From NCBI GenBank assembly GCA_016788045.1, contig JAEUTG010000052.1, positions 1 through 64,000 of the forward strand: a stretch of 64,000 nt of DNA, in the 5' to 3' direction. Under the pieces are notes generated by a model. It had not been told where the DNA came from and made no database searches. It worked only from the letters and a program-made list of their open reading frames with translations. The stretch is from Bacteroidales bacterium (GTDB lineage Bacteria; Bacteroidota; Bacteroidia; Bacteroidales; Lentimicrobiaceae). This document shows, one piece after another, positions 53,827 to 61,597 of the stretch; position 1 is the stretch's first letter, and each line of letters starts with the position of its first letter. Both the position numbers and the translations under genes were made by a program.

Positions 53827-54402
53827 ATGTCAAAACCCAGGGACAATCAGAAACGCGAAGGAATCTTCAGGTCTACGCTTTCGCTGGTTCTGCAGACTGG
53901 TTTTGCAGGTCTGCGGATGGCTGATGTTGCGAAAAAAGCCGGTGTTGCGACGGGTACTGTGTATAAATATTTCCCTTCTAAAGAAAGCCTGATCGATGAA
54001 TTGTTTCTTCATCAGAAAGAGATAAAAATCAAGGAGATGAGCGAAGGATTTATTGCCGGTGAGCCCTTTCATACCTCATTCGGAAGGATGTGGATGAATT
54101 ACTTCAATGGATGTATCCGCAATCCTGAAAGGATGATTTTTATCGAGCAATTCTACAAATCGCCCTTCATTTCTGACGAAACCAGGTTCAGGGCAGCAGA
54201 AATGCTCAAACCCCTGGAAGTACTGCTTCAATCAGCGGTCAATCAACAGATTATTAAAGACCTTCCGATTCCGGTGATTCTCAGCCAACTGATGGGAGCC
54301 GCCAATGAAATCGCCAAATACCATATTGATTCAGGAATTCCGCCCGATCCCGGACAACTTGAACAATACGCGGAAATGGGCTGGAACAGCATCAGAAAAT
54401 AG
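53827..54402 (+). CDS. TetR-family transcriptional regulator
   Basis: A 191-residue regulator. The N-terminal helix-turn-helix is clear (LRMADVAKKAGVATGTVYKYFPSKESL in overview, with the recognition helix in TGTVYKYFPS), followed by a helical ligand-binding domain with WMNYFNGCI and a C-terminal QLEQYAEMGWNS. I start at the ATG at 53827; the upstream frame is a basic tail without family match. The palindrome just upstream suggests autorepression. The next gene on the same strand is an SDR oxidoreductase, the typical neighbour for a small-molecule-responsive TetR. Confidence 0.88.
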   Translation: MSKPRDNQKREGIFRSTLSLVLQTGFAGLRMADVAKKAGVATGTVYKYFPSKESLIDELFLHQKEIKIKEMSEGFIAGEPFHTSFGRMWMNYFNGCIRNPERMIFIEQFYKSPFISDETRFRAAEMLKPLEVLLQSAVNQQIIKDLPIPVILSQLMGAANEIAKYHIDSGIPPDPGQLEQYAEMGWNSIRK

Positions 54403-54483
54403 TCGTGTAATGCTCAGATCGGAAAGCCCCCGGGCCCGAACTGACTTTTTTTAACCTAATAAATGAACAATAATTCACTTAAA

Positions 54484-55299
54484 ATGAAAAAAACAGTGCT
54501 TATAACCGGTTCGTCCAGTGGTATCGGACGGGCAGCAGTCATCTATTTTGCAACCAAAGGCTGGAATGTGGCGGCCACCATGCGCGATCCTTCGGGAGAT
54601 ACAGAACTGGCGAAAATGAACGGAATCCGGCTTTACAGCCTCGATGTAACCGATGCAGTTTCAGTATCAGAAGCTTTCGGTCAGGTAATCCGGGATTTCG
54701 GAACGATTGATGTCGTGGTAAACAATGCCGGATACGGTGCCGATGGTGTTTTTGAGGCCATGGACGATGAATTTATCCGCAGGCAGCTCGAAACCAACGT
54801 AATGGGTCTCATGCGTGTTACCCGCGAAGCCATGAAACACATGCGCCCCAACAGATCAGGTGCCATCGTGCAGATCGCCAGTGTGGGTGGTCGAGTAGCA
54901 TTCCCCCTGTTCAGCATTTACCATGCCTCCAAATGGGCGGTGGAAGGCTTCTCCGAATCGCTGCAATTCGAAGCTGAGCAGTTTAACATCAGGGTAAAAA
55001 TCATCGAGCCCGGCGCCATCAAAACAGAATTTTACGGCCGCAGCAGAGCCTTTGTCAAACCATCATTCACTGAGGATTACAATGCCTTTGCGGCAAAAGT
55101 TGAAAAACTGAACAAGCGTGCCGGCGAAAAAGGTGCACCGGCAGAAGCCGTTGCCGAAACCATTTTCAAAGCTGCCACAGACCAAAGCAGGAAGCTTCGT
55201 TATCCGGTGGCTTATCCGGCCAATATCCTGCTGCCCATGAAACGGTTATTGCCGGCATCGTGGTATTATGCCTTCGTCAGAAAGAATTACGGAATATAA
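54484..55299 (+). CDS. Short-chain dehydrogenase/reductase
   Basis: A 271-residue classical SDR. The nucleotide loop TGSSSGIG stands at the N-terminus, NNAG near residue 80, the catalytic Ser in QIASVGG and the YxxxK pair in YHASK; the tail (ILLPMKRLLPASWYYAFVRK) is the usual C-terminus. It oxidises or reduces an alcohol/ketone using NAD(P). The substrate cannot be told. I use the ATG at 54484, which begins right before the Rossmann fold; an ATG at 54463 adds seven residues and is equally open. The likely terminator is the hairpin at 55319-55360. Confidence 0.9.
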   Translation: MKKTVLITGSSSGIGRAAVIYFATKGWNVAATMRDPSGDTELAKMNGIRLYSLDVTDAVSVSEAFGQVIRDFGTIDVVVNNAGYGADGVFEAMDDEFIRRQLETNVMGLMRVTREAMKHMRPNRSGAIVQIASVGGRVAFPLFSIYHASKWAVEGFSESLQFEAEQFNIRVKIIEPGAIKTEFYGRSRAFVKPSFTEDYNAFAAKVEKLNKRAGEKGAPAEAVAETIFKAATDQSRKLRYPVAYPANILLPMKRLLPASWYYAFVRKNYGI

Positions 55300-55318
55300 A
55301 ACCATTTAAGCTGCTGCT

Positions 55319-55360
55319 ATCCGGGCACTGTTTGCAGGCATCCTGCAGCAGGTCCCGGAT
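55319..55360 (+). terminator. Nested hairpin after the SDR gene
   Basis: ATCCGGG (55319-55325) pairs with CCCGGAT (55354-55360); inside it TGCAGG (55333-55338) and CCTGCA (55342-55347) form a 6-bp hairpin with a 3-nt loop. It is followed by TTCCTTTACCTTTG rather than a clean T-run, so terminator activity is only moderately likely. Confidence 0.4.
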
Positions 55361-55366
55361 TTCCTT

Positions 55367-55374
55367 TACCTTTG
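55367..55374 (+). promoter_or_regulatory. -7 element TAccTTTG
   Basis: An exact TAnnTTTG match at 55367-55374, directly after the hairpin. The nearest TTTG upstream (55331-55334) is 32 bp away, too far. It would start transcripts at about 55381, in front of a small frame and the HAD gene. Confidence 0.35.
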
Positions 55375-55380
55375 CGGGGA

Positions 55381-55500
55381 ATGAAAAAAGGGAACAATGA
55401 GCAGTTACCGGAGCAGGATAGCACAGGATTGCCGGGCAGGTGCGGATACTCAGTCCTGAGGAGCTGTGCTGAGGCTTGCCTTCTCCCCTATCTTTTATAA
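55381..55500 (+). CDS. Possible small protein of 39 residues
   Basis: An ATG-to-TAA frame of 39 codons begins 6 bp after the -7 element and ends 11 bp before the HAD ATG. It is hydrophilic at the start (MKKGNNEQLPEQD) and Cys/Leu-rich at the end (SCAEACLLPYLL). I do not recognise it and it may be chance; a leader peptide role is conceivable. Confidence 0.2.
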   Translation: MKKGNNEQLPEQDSTGLPGRCGYSVLRSCAEACLLPYLL

Positions 55501-55511
55501 ACCTTGTTTAC

Positions 55512-56213
55512 ATGATCACCGTAATCGGATTCGATGCCGACGACACCCTCTGGGTGAACGAGCCCAACTACCTGGAGACCGAAAAGGAGTTCTGCCGGAT
55601 GCTTTCAGCCTGGAAGCCAGCAGAAGAAACCTCAGCATTGCTGTTCAGCACCGAAATGGCCAACCTTGAACTCTACGGTTACGGCGCCAAAAGTTTCATC
55701 CTGTCCATGATTGAAACGGCTGTCAGTGTGAGCGCCGGACAGGTAGGTGCACTGACAATCAGCGAGATAACCCGATTGGGCAAATCGCTCATCAACAAGG
55801 ATGTGGAACTGCTTGATGGCGTTGAAGAGACCCTACAGCAGCTTTCCGCTGGGTACCGCCTCATTCTTGCAACCAAAGGCGATCTGGCGGATCAGGAGCG
55901 CAAATTGGGAAAATCAGGGCTTGAAAAGTACTTTCATCACATCGAAATCATGCGTGATAAAAAAGATGACAATTACCGGCGCCTGCTCAACCACCTCGAC
56001 ATTCCGGCCGCTGATTTTCTGATGGTCGGAAATTCACTGAAATCGGATATAATTCCCGTTCTGAATCTGGGAGGACACGCCATTCACATACCCTACCATA
56101 CCACCTGGCAGCATGAAAAAACTGACGATCTGCCCGTTTATCCTTTTTTTACGGAACTCAGAACAATAAAGCAGTTGCCACAATTTATCGCTACTTATGA
56201 AAGCAATCATTGA
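55512..56213 (+). CDS. HAD-family hydrolase
   Basis: A 233-residue cytoplasmic phosphatase-type protein. Motif I is GFDADDTLW (nucleophile Asp and acid Asp), motif II is in LILATKGD (Thr), motif III at the Lys in EIMRDKKDD and motif IV in MVGNSLKSDIIP. Length and cap arrangement fit the phosphoglycolate phosphatase/HAD-IA group. The start at 55512 sits right before motif I; upstream frames are longer but lack family match. The 3' end overlaps the CAT-like gene by 17 bp, pointing to one operon. Confidence 0.88.
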   Translation: MITVIGFDADDTLWVNEPNYLETEKEFCRMLSAWKPAEETSALLFSTEMANLELYGYGAKSFILSMIETAVSVSAGQVGALTISEITRLGKSLINKDVELLDGVEETLQQLSAGYRLILATKGDLADQERKLGKSGLEKYFHHIEIMRDKKDDNYRRLLNHLDIPAADFLMVGNSLKSDIIPVLNLGGHAIHIPYHTTWQHEKTDDLPVYPFFTELRTIKQLPQFIATYESNH

Positions 56214-56838
56214 CCTGAAAACCTGGAAAAGGAAAGAGCACTTTGAATTCTTCAACGGCTTTGATGAACCTTTTTTCGGTATCGTCACCGAAACAGACTG
56301 TTCAGCAGCCCTGGAACAATGCAGGGCTAACAAGGTGCATTTCTTTCATTTCTATTTATTTCAGGCGTTGAAAGCCGCCAACCAGACGGAGGAATTCAGG
56401 TACCGGATTGAGGATGGGTTACCGGTCTGCTATGAAGAAGTTCACGCTTCCTCAACCATTGGCAGGCCCGATCAGACCTTCGCATTTTCATTTATTGCCC
56501 ACACAGCATCCTTTGCATCATTCAGTGCAGAAACAGCCCGCGAAACAGCTGCAGTTCTTAACTCAACCGGATTACGCCAGAACGAACAGACCAGACGCAA
56601 CGATGTGATCCATTTCTCAGCCATCCCCTGGATGAGTTTCAGCGGGCTTACGCACCCAAGGCATTTCACTTACCGCGACAGCGTTCCCAAAATTACCTTT
56701 GGCAGGATTCACGAATCCGGAGGCAGCATGATGCTCCCTGTAGCCATTCATGCCCACCATGGCCTGATGGATGCGGTGCATGTGGCCGCGTTTATGAAGC
56801 GGTTTTCTGATGGTCTTCTTCATCCGGATTTCAGCTGA
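56197..56838 (+). CDS. Chloramphenicol-acetyltransferase-like protein
   Basis: A 213-residue protein of CAT (type A) size and fold. The catalytic histidine motif HAHHGLMDAVHVAAF is in the C-terminal region where it is expected (HHxxxDG in the family, here HHGLMDAVH), and the N-terminal RKEHFEFFNGFDEPFFGIV and VHFFHFYLFQALKAAN match CAT openings. It probably transfers an acetyl group from acetyl-CoA, but whether chloramphenicol is a substrate cannot be told; many Bacteroidota genomes carry such homologues. It overlaps the next gene by 1 bp (TGATG). Confidence 0.85.
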   Translation: MKAIIDLKTWKRKEHFEFFNGFDEPFFGIVTETDCSAALEQCRANKVHFFHFYLFQALKAANQTEEFRYRIEDGLPVCYEEVHASSTIGRPDQTFAFSFIAHTASFASFSAETARETAAVLNSTGLRQNEQTRRNDVIHFSAIPWMSFSGLTHPRHFTYRDSVPKITFGRIHESGGSMMLPVAIHAHHGLMDAVHVAAFMKRFSDGLLHPDFS

Positions 56839-57293
56839 TGGCGACTGTGAACAAAGCAATCGTCACGCTCACCGGTATACCGGAGGCCGGCAGCAGGGCC
56901 GAATACGTGGTGATCGGCGCCAGGTACCGGCATCAATGGATATTTGTGCGCCACCGCGAACGCAGCACCTGGGAGATCCCGGGCGGGCACATCGAAGCCG
57001 GAGAAACCCCTGAAGAAGCCGCAGCCCGGGAGCTCTTTGAAGAAACCGGAGCCCTGGATTTCGTTTTAAAATTTATAGGACCCTATAAGGTAGAAACTGC
57101 TATGGCAACCGGCTACGGCTACCTTTTTCTGGCTGATGTCAGCAGCCTCGGTCAACTTCCGGAATCAGAAATCGCTGAAATACAATTGAATACCTCACTC
57201 CCTGAAAACCTCACCTACCCAGGCATACAGCCTGCGCTGTTCTCATTCATCTGTGATAATCCGGATCAGGGAGACTGCGGAACAAGCGGTTGA
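56838..57293 (+). CDS. NUDIX hydrolase
   Basis: A 151-residue protein with a complete Nudix box, GGHIEAGETPEEAAARELFEETG split here as GGHIEAGETPEEAAA then RELFEETG (residues about 51-73), which binds divalent metal and cleaves a nucleoside diphosphate linked to another group. The N-terminal strand carries RHRERSTWEIPGG, typical. The start overlaps the CAT-like stop codon, so translation is coupled. It is convergent with the pseudouridine synthase gene, 7 bp away. The substrate is unknown. Confidence 0.88.
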   Translation: MATVNKAIVTLTGIPEAGSRAEYVVIGARYRHQWIFVRHRERSTWEIPGGHIEAGETPEEAAARELFEETGALDFVLKFIGPYKVETAMATGYGYLFLADVSSLGQLPESEIAEIQLNTSLPENLTYPGIQPALFSFICDNPDQGDCGTSG

Positions 57294-57300
57294 AGAGGTT

Positions 57301-57870
57301 TCAGGGCACGAAAGGTCCGGTTTCGATAACTTCGCCCGGCTTCAGGTCACCAAGTACCAACTCTCCGATCCTTACCCTGAACAACCGGAGGGTAGGAAAC
57401 CCTGCCGCTGCAGTCATCTTCCTGACCTGACGGTTCTTTCCTTCCGACAGCGTGATCGAAATCCAGGTGGTGGGGCCATGCCGGTCGTCGCGGATCTTTT
57501 TGGTGCGCGGTGCAAATCCGGGATCTGATTGCAACACCTCAACTTTACAGGGCCGTGTCCGGTATTTTACCCCCCGTATGCCAATATCGACGCCTAGTCT
57601 CAACAGTTCCACCGCCTCCTCTGTGATCTGTCCGTCAACCTGGGCATAATATTCCTTTTCGAGACTTTTTACTCTCACCCTTTCGCTCTGAACACCGTCG
57701 GTCGTCAGCAGCAGCAGGCCCTCGCTGTCTTCATCCAGCCTGCCAATTGGCATGGTGCCATCCGGAAATGGATACAGTGCCCCCAGTACCTGTTTCCAGT
57801 CATGCTCGCTTACGAACTGACTCAGGATGCCATAAGGCTTGTGGAGTATAAAATGACGGTGTTGTTCCAT
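57301..57870 (-). CDS. RsuA/RluE-family pseudouridine synthase
   Basis: A 189-residue protein. Catalytic motif GRLDEDSEGLLLLTTDG with the essential Asp in RLDEDSEG, then SLEKEYYAQVDG and GKNRQVRKMTAAAGFPTLRL, as in RsuA/RluE-type RNA pseudouridine synthases. It lacks the N-terminal S4 domain of RsuA, and its length fits RluE, which modifies 23S rRNA; the exact target is a guess. The ATG at 57870 begins just before HFILHKPYG, the normal N-terminus. A reverse-strand -7 match (TAacTTTG, 57890 to 57883) lies 12 bp upstream of the start. Confidence 0.9.
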   Translation of the reverse strand: MEQHRHFILHKPYGILSQFVSEHDWKQVLGALYPFPDGTMPIGRLDEDSEGLLLLTTDGVQSERVRVKSLEKEYYAQVDGQITEEAVELLRLGVDIGIRGVKYRTRPCKVEVLQSDPGFAPRTKKIRDDRHGPTTWISITLSEGKNRQVRKMTAAAGFPTLRLFRVRIGELVLGDLKPGEVIETGPFVP

Positions 57871-57931
57871 AAATATCCAAGGCAAAGTTAGTAACTTACC
57901 GTAGAACAACCATCAACAGTTCCTAAGAAAC

Positions 57932-57963
57932 TTTGATTTTGTTTCTATTTTGCACTATATTTG
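57932..57963 (+). promoter_or_regulatory. Consensus promoter of the AbiE operon
   Basis: TTTG at 57932-57935 and TAtaTTTG at 57956-57963 are separated by 20 bp, an exact match to the Bacteroidota pattern, 27 bp before the ATG at 57991. Confidence 0.75.
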
Positions 57964-57981
57964 TAGCATTATAGAAACAAA
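57938..57981. promoter_or_regulatory. Inverted-repeat operator over the AbiE promoter
   Basis: TTTGTTTCTAT (57938-57948) and ATAGAAACAAA (57971-57981) are perfect 11-bp inverted repeats with a 22-nt spacer, so their centres are 33 bp apart. The left arm lies between the -33 and -7 elements and the right arm over the likely transcription start. AbiEi antitoxins are known to bind inverted repeats and repress their own operon, so this is the expected operator. Confidence 0.7.
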
Positions 57982-57990
57982 TTAAGAATA

Positions 57991-58608
57991 ATGTCCTTCC
58001 TTGATTTCAAAAATCAGCTGTTTGACCTGGCATGCTTCAATATCCATCAGATTAATGCATGGCAACCGGAATTTAACAGGAATAATCTAACCCGTTGGGT
58101 AAAAAAGGGATATCTCATTCGGTTAAGACAGGGCTATTTTACTTTCCCTGAGTACAAGAAGAAGCCGGACTATTTTCTGTATTTCTCCAACCGGATTTAT
58201 CGTCCGTCATACATTAGTCTGCAGTCAGCCTTGTCATTTTATGGAATGATCCCTGAAACGGTAGTTCAGATAATGGCTGTAACATCACTGAAAACAACTA
58301 CATTTAATAACGAGTTCGGCGGGTTCACTTACAGGAATATAAAAGAAAACCTCATGTTCGGATATACATTAAGACCAATCAATGAAAACCACAACATACA
58401 ATTTGCCACACCGGAAAAAGCATTGCTTGATCTGCTCTATCTTTTCCCTTTTTACAACTTCAGTCAGGAATTAGAGGAGCTGCGACTGGATGAGGATACC
58501 CTGCAAACTGAAATAAACAAAGAAGTACTATGGGGATATTGCAGCAGATTTAAAAGTAAAGCACTGGAATTCCGGCTAAAACTCCTTTTAAAAACCTATA
58601 ATCTATGA
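57991..58608 (+). CDS. abiEi: AbiEi-type antitoxin
   Basis: A 205-residue protein with an N-terminal winged-helix-like region (NNLTRWVKKGYLIRLRQGYF) and a C-terminal domain with ALSFYGMIPE, TYRNIKENLMFGY, FATPEKALLDLLYLFPFYN and a basic tail. This is the layout of the AbiEi/type IV toxin-antitoxin antitoxin family (wHTH plus C-terminal antitoxin domain). It should bind the operator above and repress the operon, and counter the toxin. The stop codon overlaps the next start (ATGA). It is more A+T-rich than its neighbours by eye, as usual for mobile defence genes. Confidence 0.85.
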   Translation: MSFLDFKNQLFDLACFNIHQINAWQPEFNRNNLTRWVKKGYLIRLRQGYFTFPEYKKKPDYFLYFSNRIYRPSYISLQSALSFYGMIPETVVQIMAVTSLKTTTFNNEFGGFTYRNIKENLMFGYTLRPINENHNIQFATPEKALLDLLYLFPFYNFSQELEELRLDEDTLQTEINKEVLWGYCSRFKSKALEFRLKLLLKTYNL

Positions 58609-59393
58609 TTCAACTTGAACAGGTAAGAAACTATTTTCCCCTTAATATCCGTGAGAACCCGGCCCTTAACAAATACATGCTGAAAGAGTATCTTCAGTTA
58701 ATGATTCTGGATTATCTCTCCAACACTCCCTATATTAAAAAAGTAGTCTTTATAGGTGGCACAAACCTGCGTCTGATCAAAGGAATTGACCGCTTTTCTG
58801 AGGATATTGACTTCGATTGTAAAGATCTGGCCAAGGAAGAGTTTATGAATATGACGAACGATGTGATCAGGTATCTGGAACGCAATGGCCTGAAGGTTGA
58901 AGCAAAGGACCGTGAAAATCCTAAACTGACAGCCTTCCGACGAAATCTGCATTTTCCTGAACTATTGTTTGAACTTGGATTGAGCGGCCATAAAGATGAA
59001 CGGTTTCTTATAAAAATAGAAAGTCAGGATCAGGGGGTTGACTACTCTCCGGTCATCGCTCATATCAAGGGATGTGGATTCTTCTTTCCATTTCCCGTTC
59101 CTTCTGATGAAGTATTGTGCAGTATGAAGATTTCTGCCATGCTTAGCCGTGCCAAAGGACGCGACTTCTATGATCTGATCTATCTGCTGCCACTGGCTAA
59201 CCCGGATTATAATTTTCTGTCATTACGCTGCAGTATCAGCAATCTTAAGGAGTTACGTGAGGCAACTGTCAAACTTCTAAAGACTGTTGATTTAAAAAAG
59301 AAACAGCTTGATTTTGAGCATCTGCTATTCAACAAAGCAAACAGTAGAAAGATACTTCGGATAGAGGAATTTATTAATTTATTGACTGAATAA
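58605..59393 (+). CDS. abiEii: AbiEii/AbiGii-type nucleotidyltransferase toxin
   Basis: A 262-residue toxin. The nucleotidyltransferase signature is intact: FIGGTNLRLIKGIDRFSEDIDFD, in which GGTxLR and DIDFD form the nucleotide-binding and metal-binding parts, with the downstream Lys/Asp motif in KISAMLSRAKGRDFYDLIYLL. The family adds nucleotides to tRNA or similar targets and stops growth until the antitoxin acts; it can abort phage infection. It overlaps abiEi by 4 bp, so expression is coupled. The downstream gene has its own start 135 bp away. Confidence 0.88.
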   Translation: MIQLEQVRNYFPLNIRENPALNKYMLKEYLQLMILDYLSNTPYIKKVVFIGGTNLRLIKGIDRFSEDIDFDCKDLAKEEFMNMTNDVIRYLERNGLKVEAKDRENPKLTAFRRNLHFPELLFELGLSGHKDERFLIKIESQDQGVDYSPVIAHIKGCGFFFPFPVPSDEVLCSMKISAMLSRAKGRDFYDLIYLLPLANPDYNFLSLRCSISNLKELREATVKLLKTVDLKKKQLDFEHLLFNKANSRKILRIEEFINLLTE

Positions 59394-59528
59394 GGCCACA
59401 TCCACCTCTTATACGTCTTCAGCATAGGATTATTATTCCGGTGCATTTCACTATCTTTACCGGCGGAAAAAGGAAGCATCATCCGTAACTGAAGCACCTT
59501 CCGTTCCGTGATTTAAGCCGCACATTTC

Positions 59529-61493
59529 ATGAAACTATCGGTTGTAATTGTTAACTACAACGTTAAGTTTTTCCTCGAACAATGCCTTCACTCGGTGAAT
59601 GAAGCCATCAAAGGTCTCGAAGCCGAGGTTTTTGTGGTTGACAACAACTCGGTGGATGGCTCTGTGGAAATGGTTGCTGAGAAGTTTCCCACGGTTAAGC
59701 TGATTGCCAACAGCGACAATCCCGGTTTTTCGAAGGCCAACAATCAGGCCATCAGACAGTCAGCCGGGGAATATGTGCTCTTGCTGAATCCCGACACGGT
59801 GGTTGAACAGGACACTTTTCAGAAATCCGTGGCGTTTATGGATGCCCACCCCGATGCCGGTGGCCTGGGTATCAAGATGGTTGACGGCAAAGGCCGTTTC
59901 CTGCCTGAATCAAAGCGCGGACTGCCTACCCCGGCTGTAGCCTTCTATAAAATATTCGGACTCTCAGCTCTTTTCCCGAAATCGAAAATTTTCGGCCGCT
60001 ATCACCTGGGTTACCTCGACAGGGAGCAGACCCATGTGGTGGATGTTCTGGCCGGTGCCTATATGATGCTCCGGCGGGAAACCCTGGAAAAAACAGGCCT
60101 GCTCGACGAAGATTTCTTCATGTACGGTGAAGACATCGACCTGAGTTACCGCATCACCAAAGCTGGCTATAAAAACTACTATTATCCCGGTGCGCGCATT
60201 ATCCACTACAAGGGCGAAAGCACAAAGAAATCAAGCGTGAACTACGTTTTTGTGTTCTACAACGCCATGGTCATCTTTGCAAGGAAACACTTCACGCAGA
60301 AGAATGCAGCCCTTTTTTCGCTGCTTATCAACCTGGCCATTTATCTGAGGGCCGGGATTGCTGTGCTCTACCGAATCCTCAACAAGCTTTTGCTTCCGCT
60401 GCTCGATGCCACGGTGATTTATGCCGGTACCCTGCTGATCGTAGATTACTGGGAGAGCAATGTAATCTATAAAGTAGGTGGTCATTACCCTTCTGTTTTT
60501 ATGTTCGGGGTCTTGCCTGCGTATGTGTTCATCTGGTTGTTTTCAGTGCTTCTGACCGGGGGGTATGATCCACCTTTGAGGCTAAGGCGGGTATTTACCG
60601 GCCTGCTTTCGGGCACCATTGCCATCCTGGTGCTGTATGCTCTTCTTCCGGCCGGTTTCCGGTTCTCCCGGGCGCTCATTATTCTGAGTACTATCTGGGG
60701 AATGATCTCCATGAGTGGCATTCGTTTTGTCCTCAGCCTGGCCGGTTTCAGAAATTTCAGAATCGGTGCCAACCCCAACAAGCGTTATGCCATTGCCGGC
60801 GGACCCGAGGAGTCGGTAAGGGTAGCCGACCTGCTCAGAAAAACCCTCATTAACCCGGGGTTTATCGGCCTTGTCGGGATTGACAATACCCCCAAAAACC
60901 TTGCTGGGTATATCGGCAACATCGCACACCTTTCCGACATCATCACGATATACAAAATCGATGAAGTCATTTTCTGTGCACGGGATATCCCGGCCCACCG
61001 CATCATCGACACCATGAGTCAGCTGCAACGGTCGCAGACCGACTTCAAAATCGCCCCGCCCGAGAGCATGGCCATCATCGGCTCCAATTCCATCAGCACC
61101 ACCGGCGACCTCTATGCGATTGACATCAATCCGGTAAACAAAATCAACAACCGCCGCAACAAACGGATTTTCGACATTGCCCTTACAGTGCTGATGCTCC
61201 CGCTGAGCCCTGTGCTGATGTTTCTTACCCGGCAGCCACTGGTATTCCTGTTCAACCTGTTGAGGGTTATGGCAGGGTCAAGAACATGGATCGGTTATGC
61301 CCCTGTTCCCAGGCAGAATGCGGCCATGCCTGCCATCCGGAAAGGAATTCTCAACCCAACCGACCTCTTTCCCAGCCGGAATATAGAACCCGAAACCGCT
61401 GCTACCCTCAACATCCTGTATGCCCGGGATTACCGGGTCAGCAATGATCTGAACATCGTTTTCAAAGGGTTCAGGAGCCTGGGAAGGTTGTAA
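59529..61493 (+). CDS. GT2 glycosyltransferase fused to a shortened sugar-transferase-like module
   Basis: A 654-residue membrane protein. Residues 1-290 are a GT-A glycosyltransferase of family 2: LSVVIVNYNV, EVFVVDNNSVDGS (Asp of the nucleotide site), LLNPDT (DxD position) and GLLDEDFFMYGEDIDLSYRI. Four to five hydrophobic segments follow (about 255-400), then an NAD-binding-like domain (YAIAGGPEESVRVADLL) and a tail with KRIFDIA, GSRTWIGYAP and DYRVSNDLNIVF. These look like the start, VGPRP-type loop and end of the bacterial sugar transferase domain, but the catalytic part between them is missing. It may act in making exopolysaccharide or a surface glycan. Confidence 0.85.
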   Translation: MKLSVVIVNYNVKFFLEQCLHSVNEAIKGLEAEVFVVDNNSVDGSVEMVAEKFPTVKLIANSDNPGFSKANNQAIRQSAGEYVLLLNPDTVVEQDTFQKSVAFMDAHPDAGGLGIKMVDGKGRFLPESKRGLPTPAVAFYKIFGLSALFPKSKIFGRYHLGYLDREQTHVVDVLAGAYMMLRRETLEKTGLLDEDFFMYGEDIDLSYRITKAGYKNYYYPGARIIHYKGESTKKSSVNYVFVFYNAMVIFARKHFTQKNAALFSLLINLAIYLRAGIAVLYRILNKLLLPLLDATVIYAGTLLIVDYWESNVIYKVGGHYPSVFMFGVLPAYVFIWLFSVLLTGGYDPPLRLRRVFTGLLSGTIAILVLYALLPAGFRFSRALIILSTIWGMISMSGIRFVLSLAGFRNFRIGANPNKRYAIAGGPEESVRVADLLRKTLINPGFIGLVGIDNTPKNLAGYIGNIAHLSDIITIYKIDEVIFCARDIPAHRIIDTMSQLQRSQTDFKIAPPESMAIIGSNSISTTGDLYAIDINPVNKINNRRNKRIFDIALTVLMLPLSPVLMFLTRQPLVFLFNLLRVMAGSRTWIGYAPVPRQNAAMPAIRKGILNPTDLFPSRNIEPETAATLNILYARDYRVSNDLNIVFKGFRSLGRL

Positions 61494-61597
61494 ACAGTAT
61501 ATTTTCACGAACTTTTTTGTTGAAAGTTTGTTTATTGGCCAATTGAACCCTGATTGATCAGCCCGCACAGCGGACTGCATGAAATTTAACTCTTGTT

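Noticed and set aside
57938..57981. Intrinsic terminator for the upstream gene
   Set aside because: The arms are A+T-rich with a long spacer, and the upstream genes converge away from it; the overlap with a promoter favours an operator.
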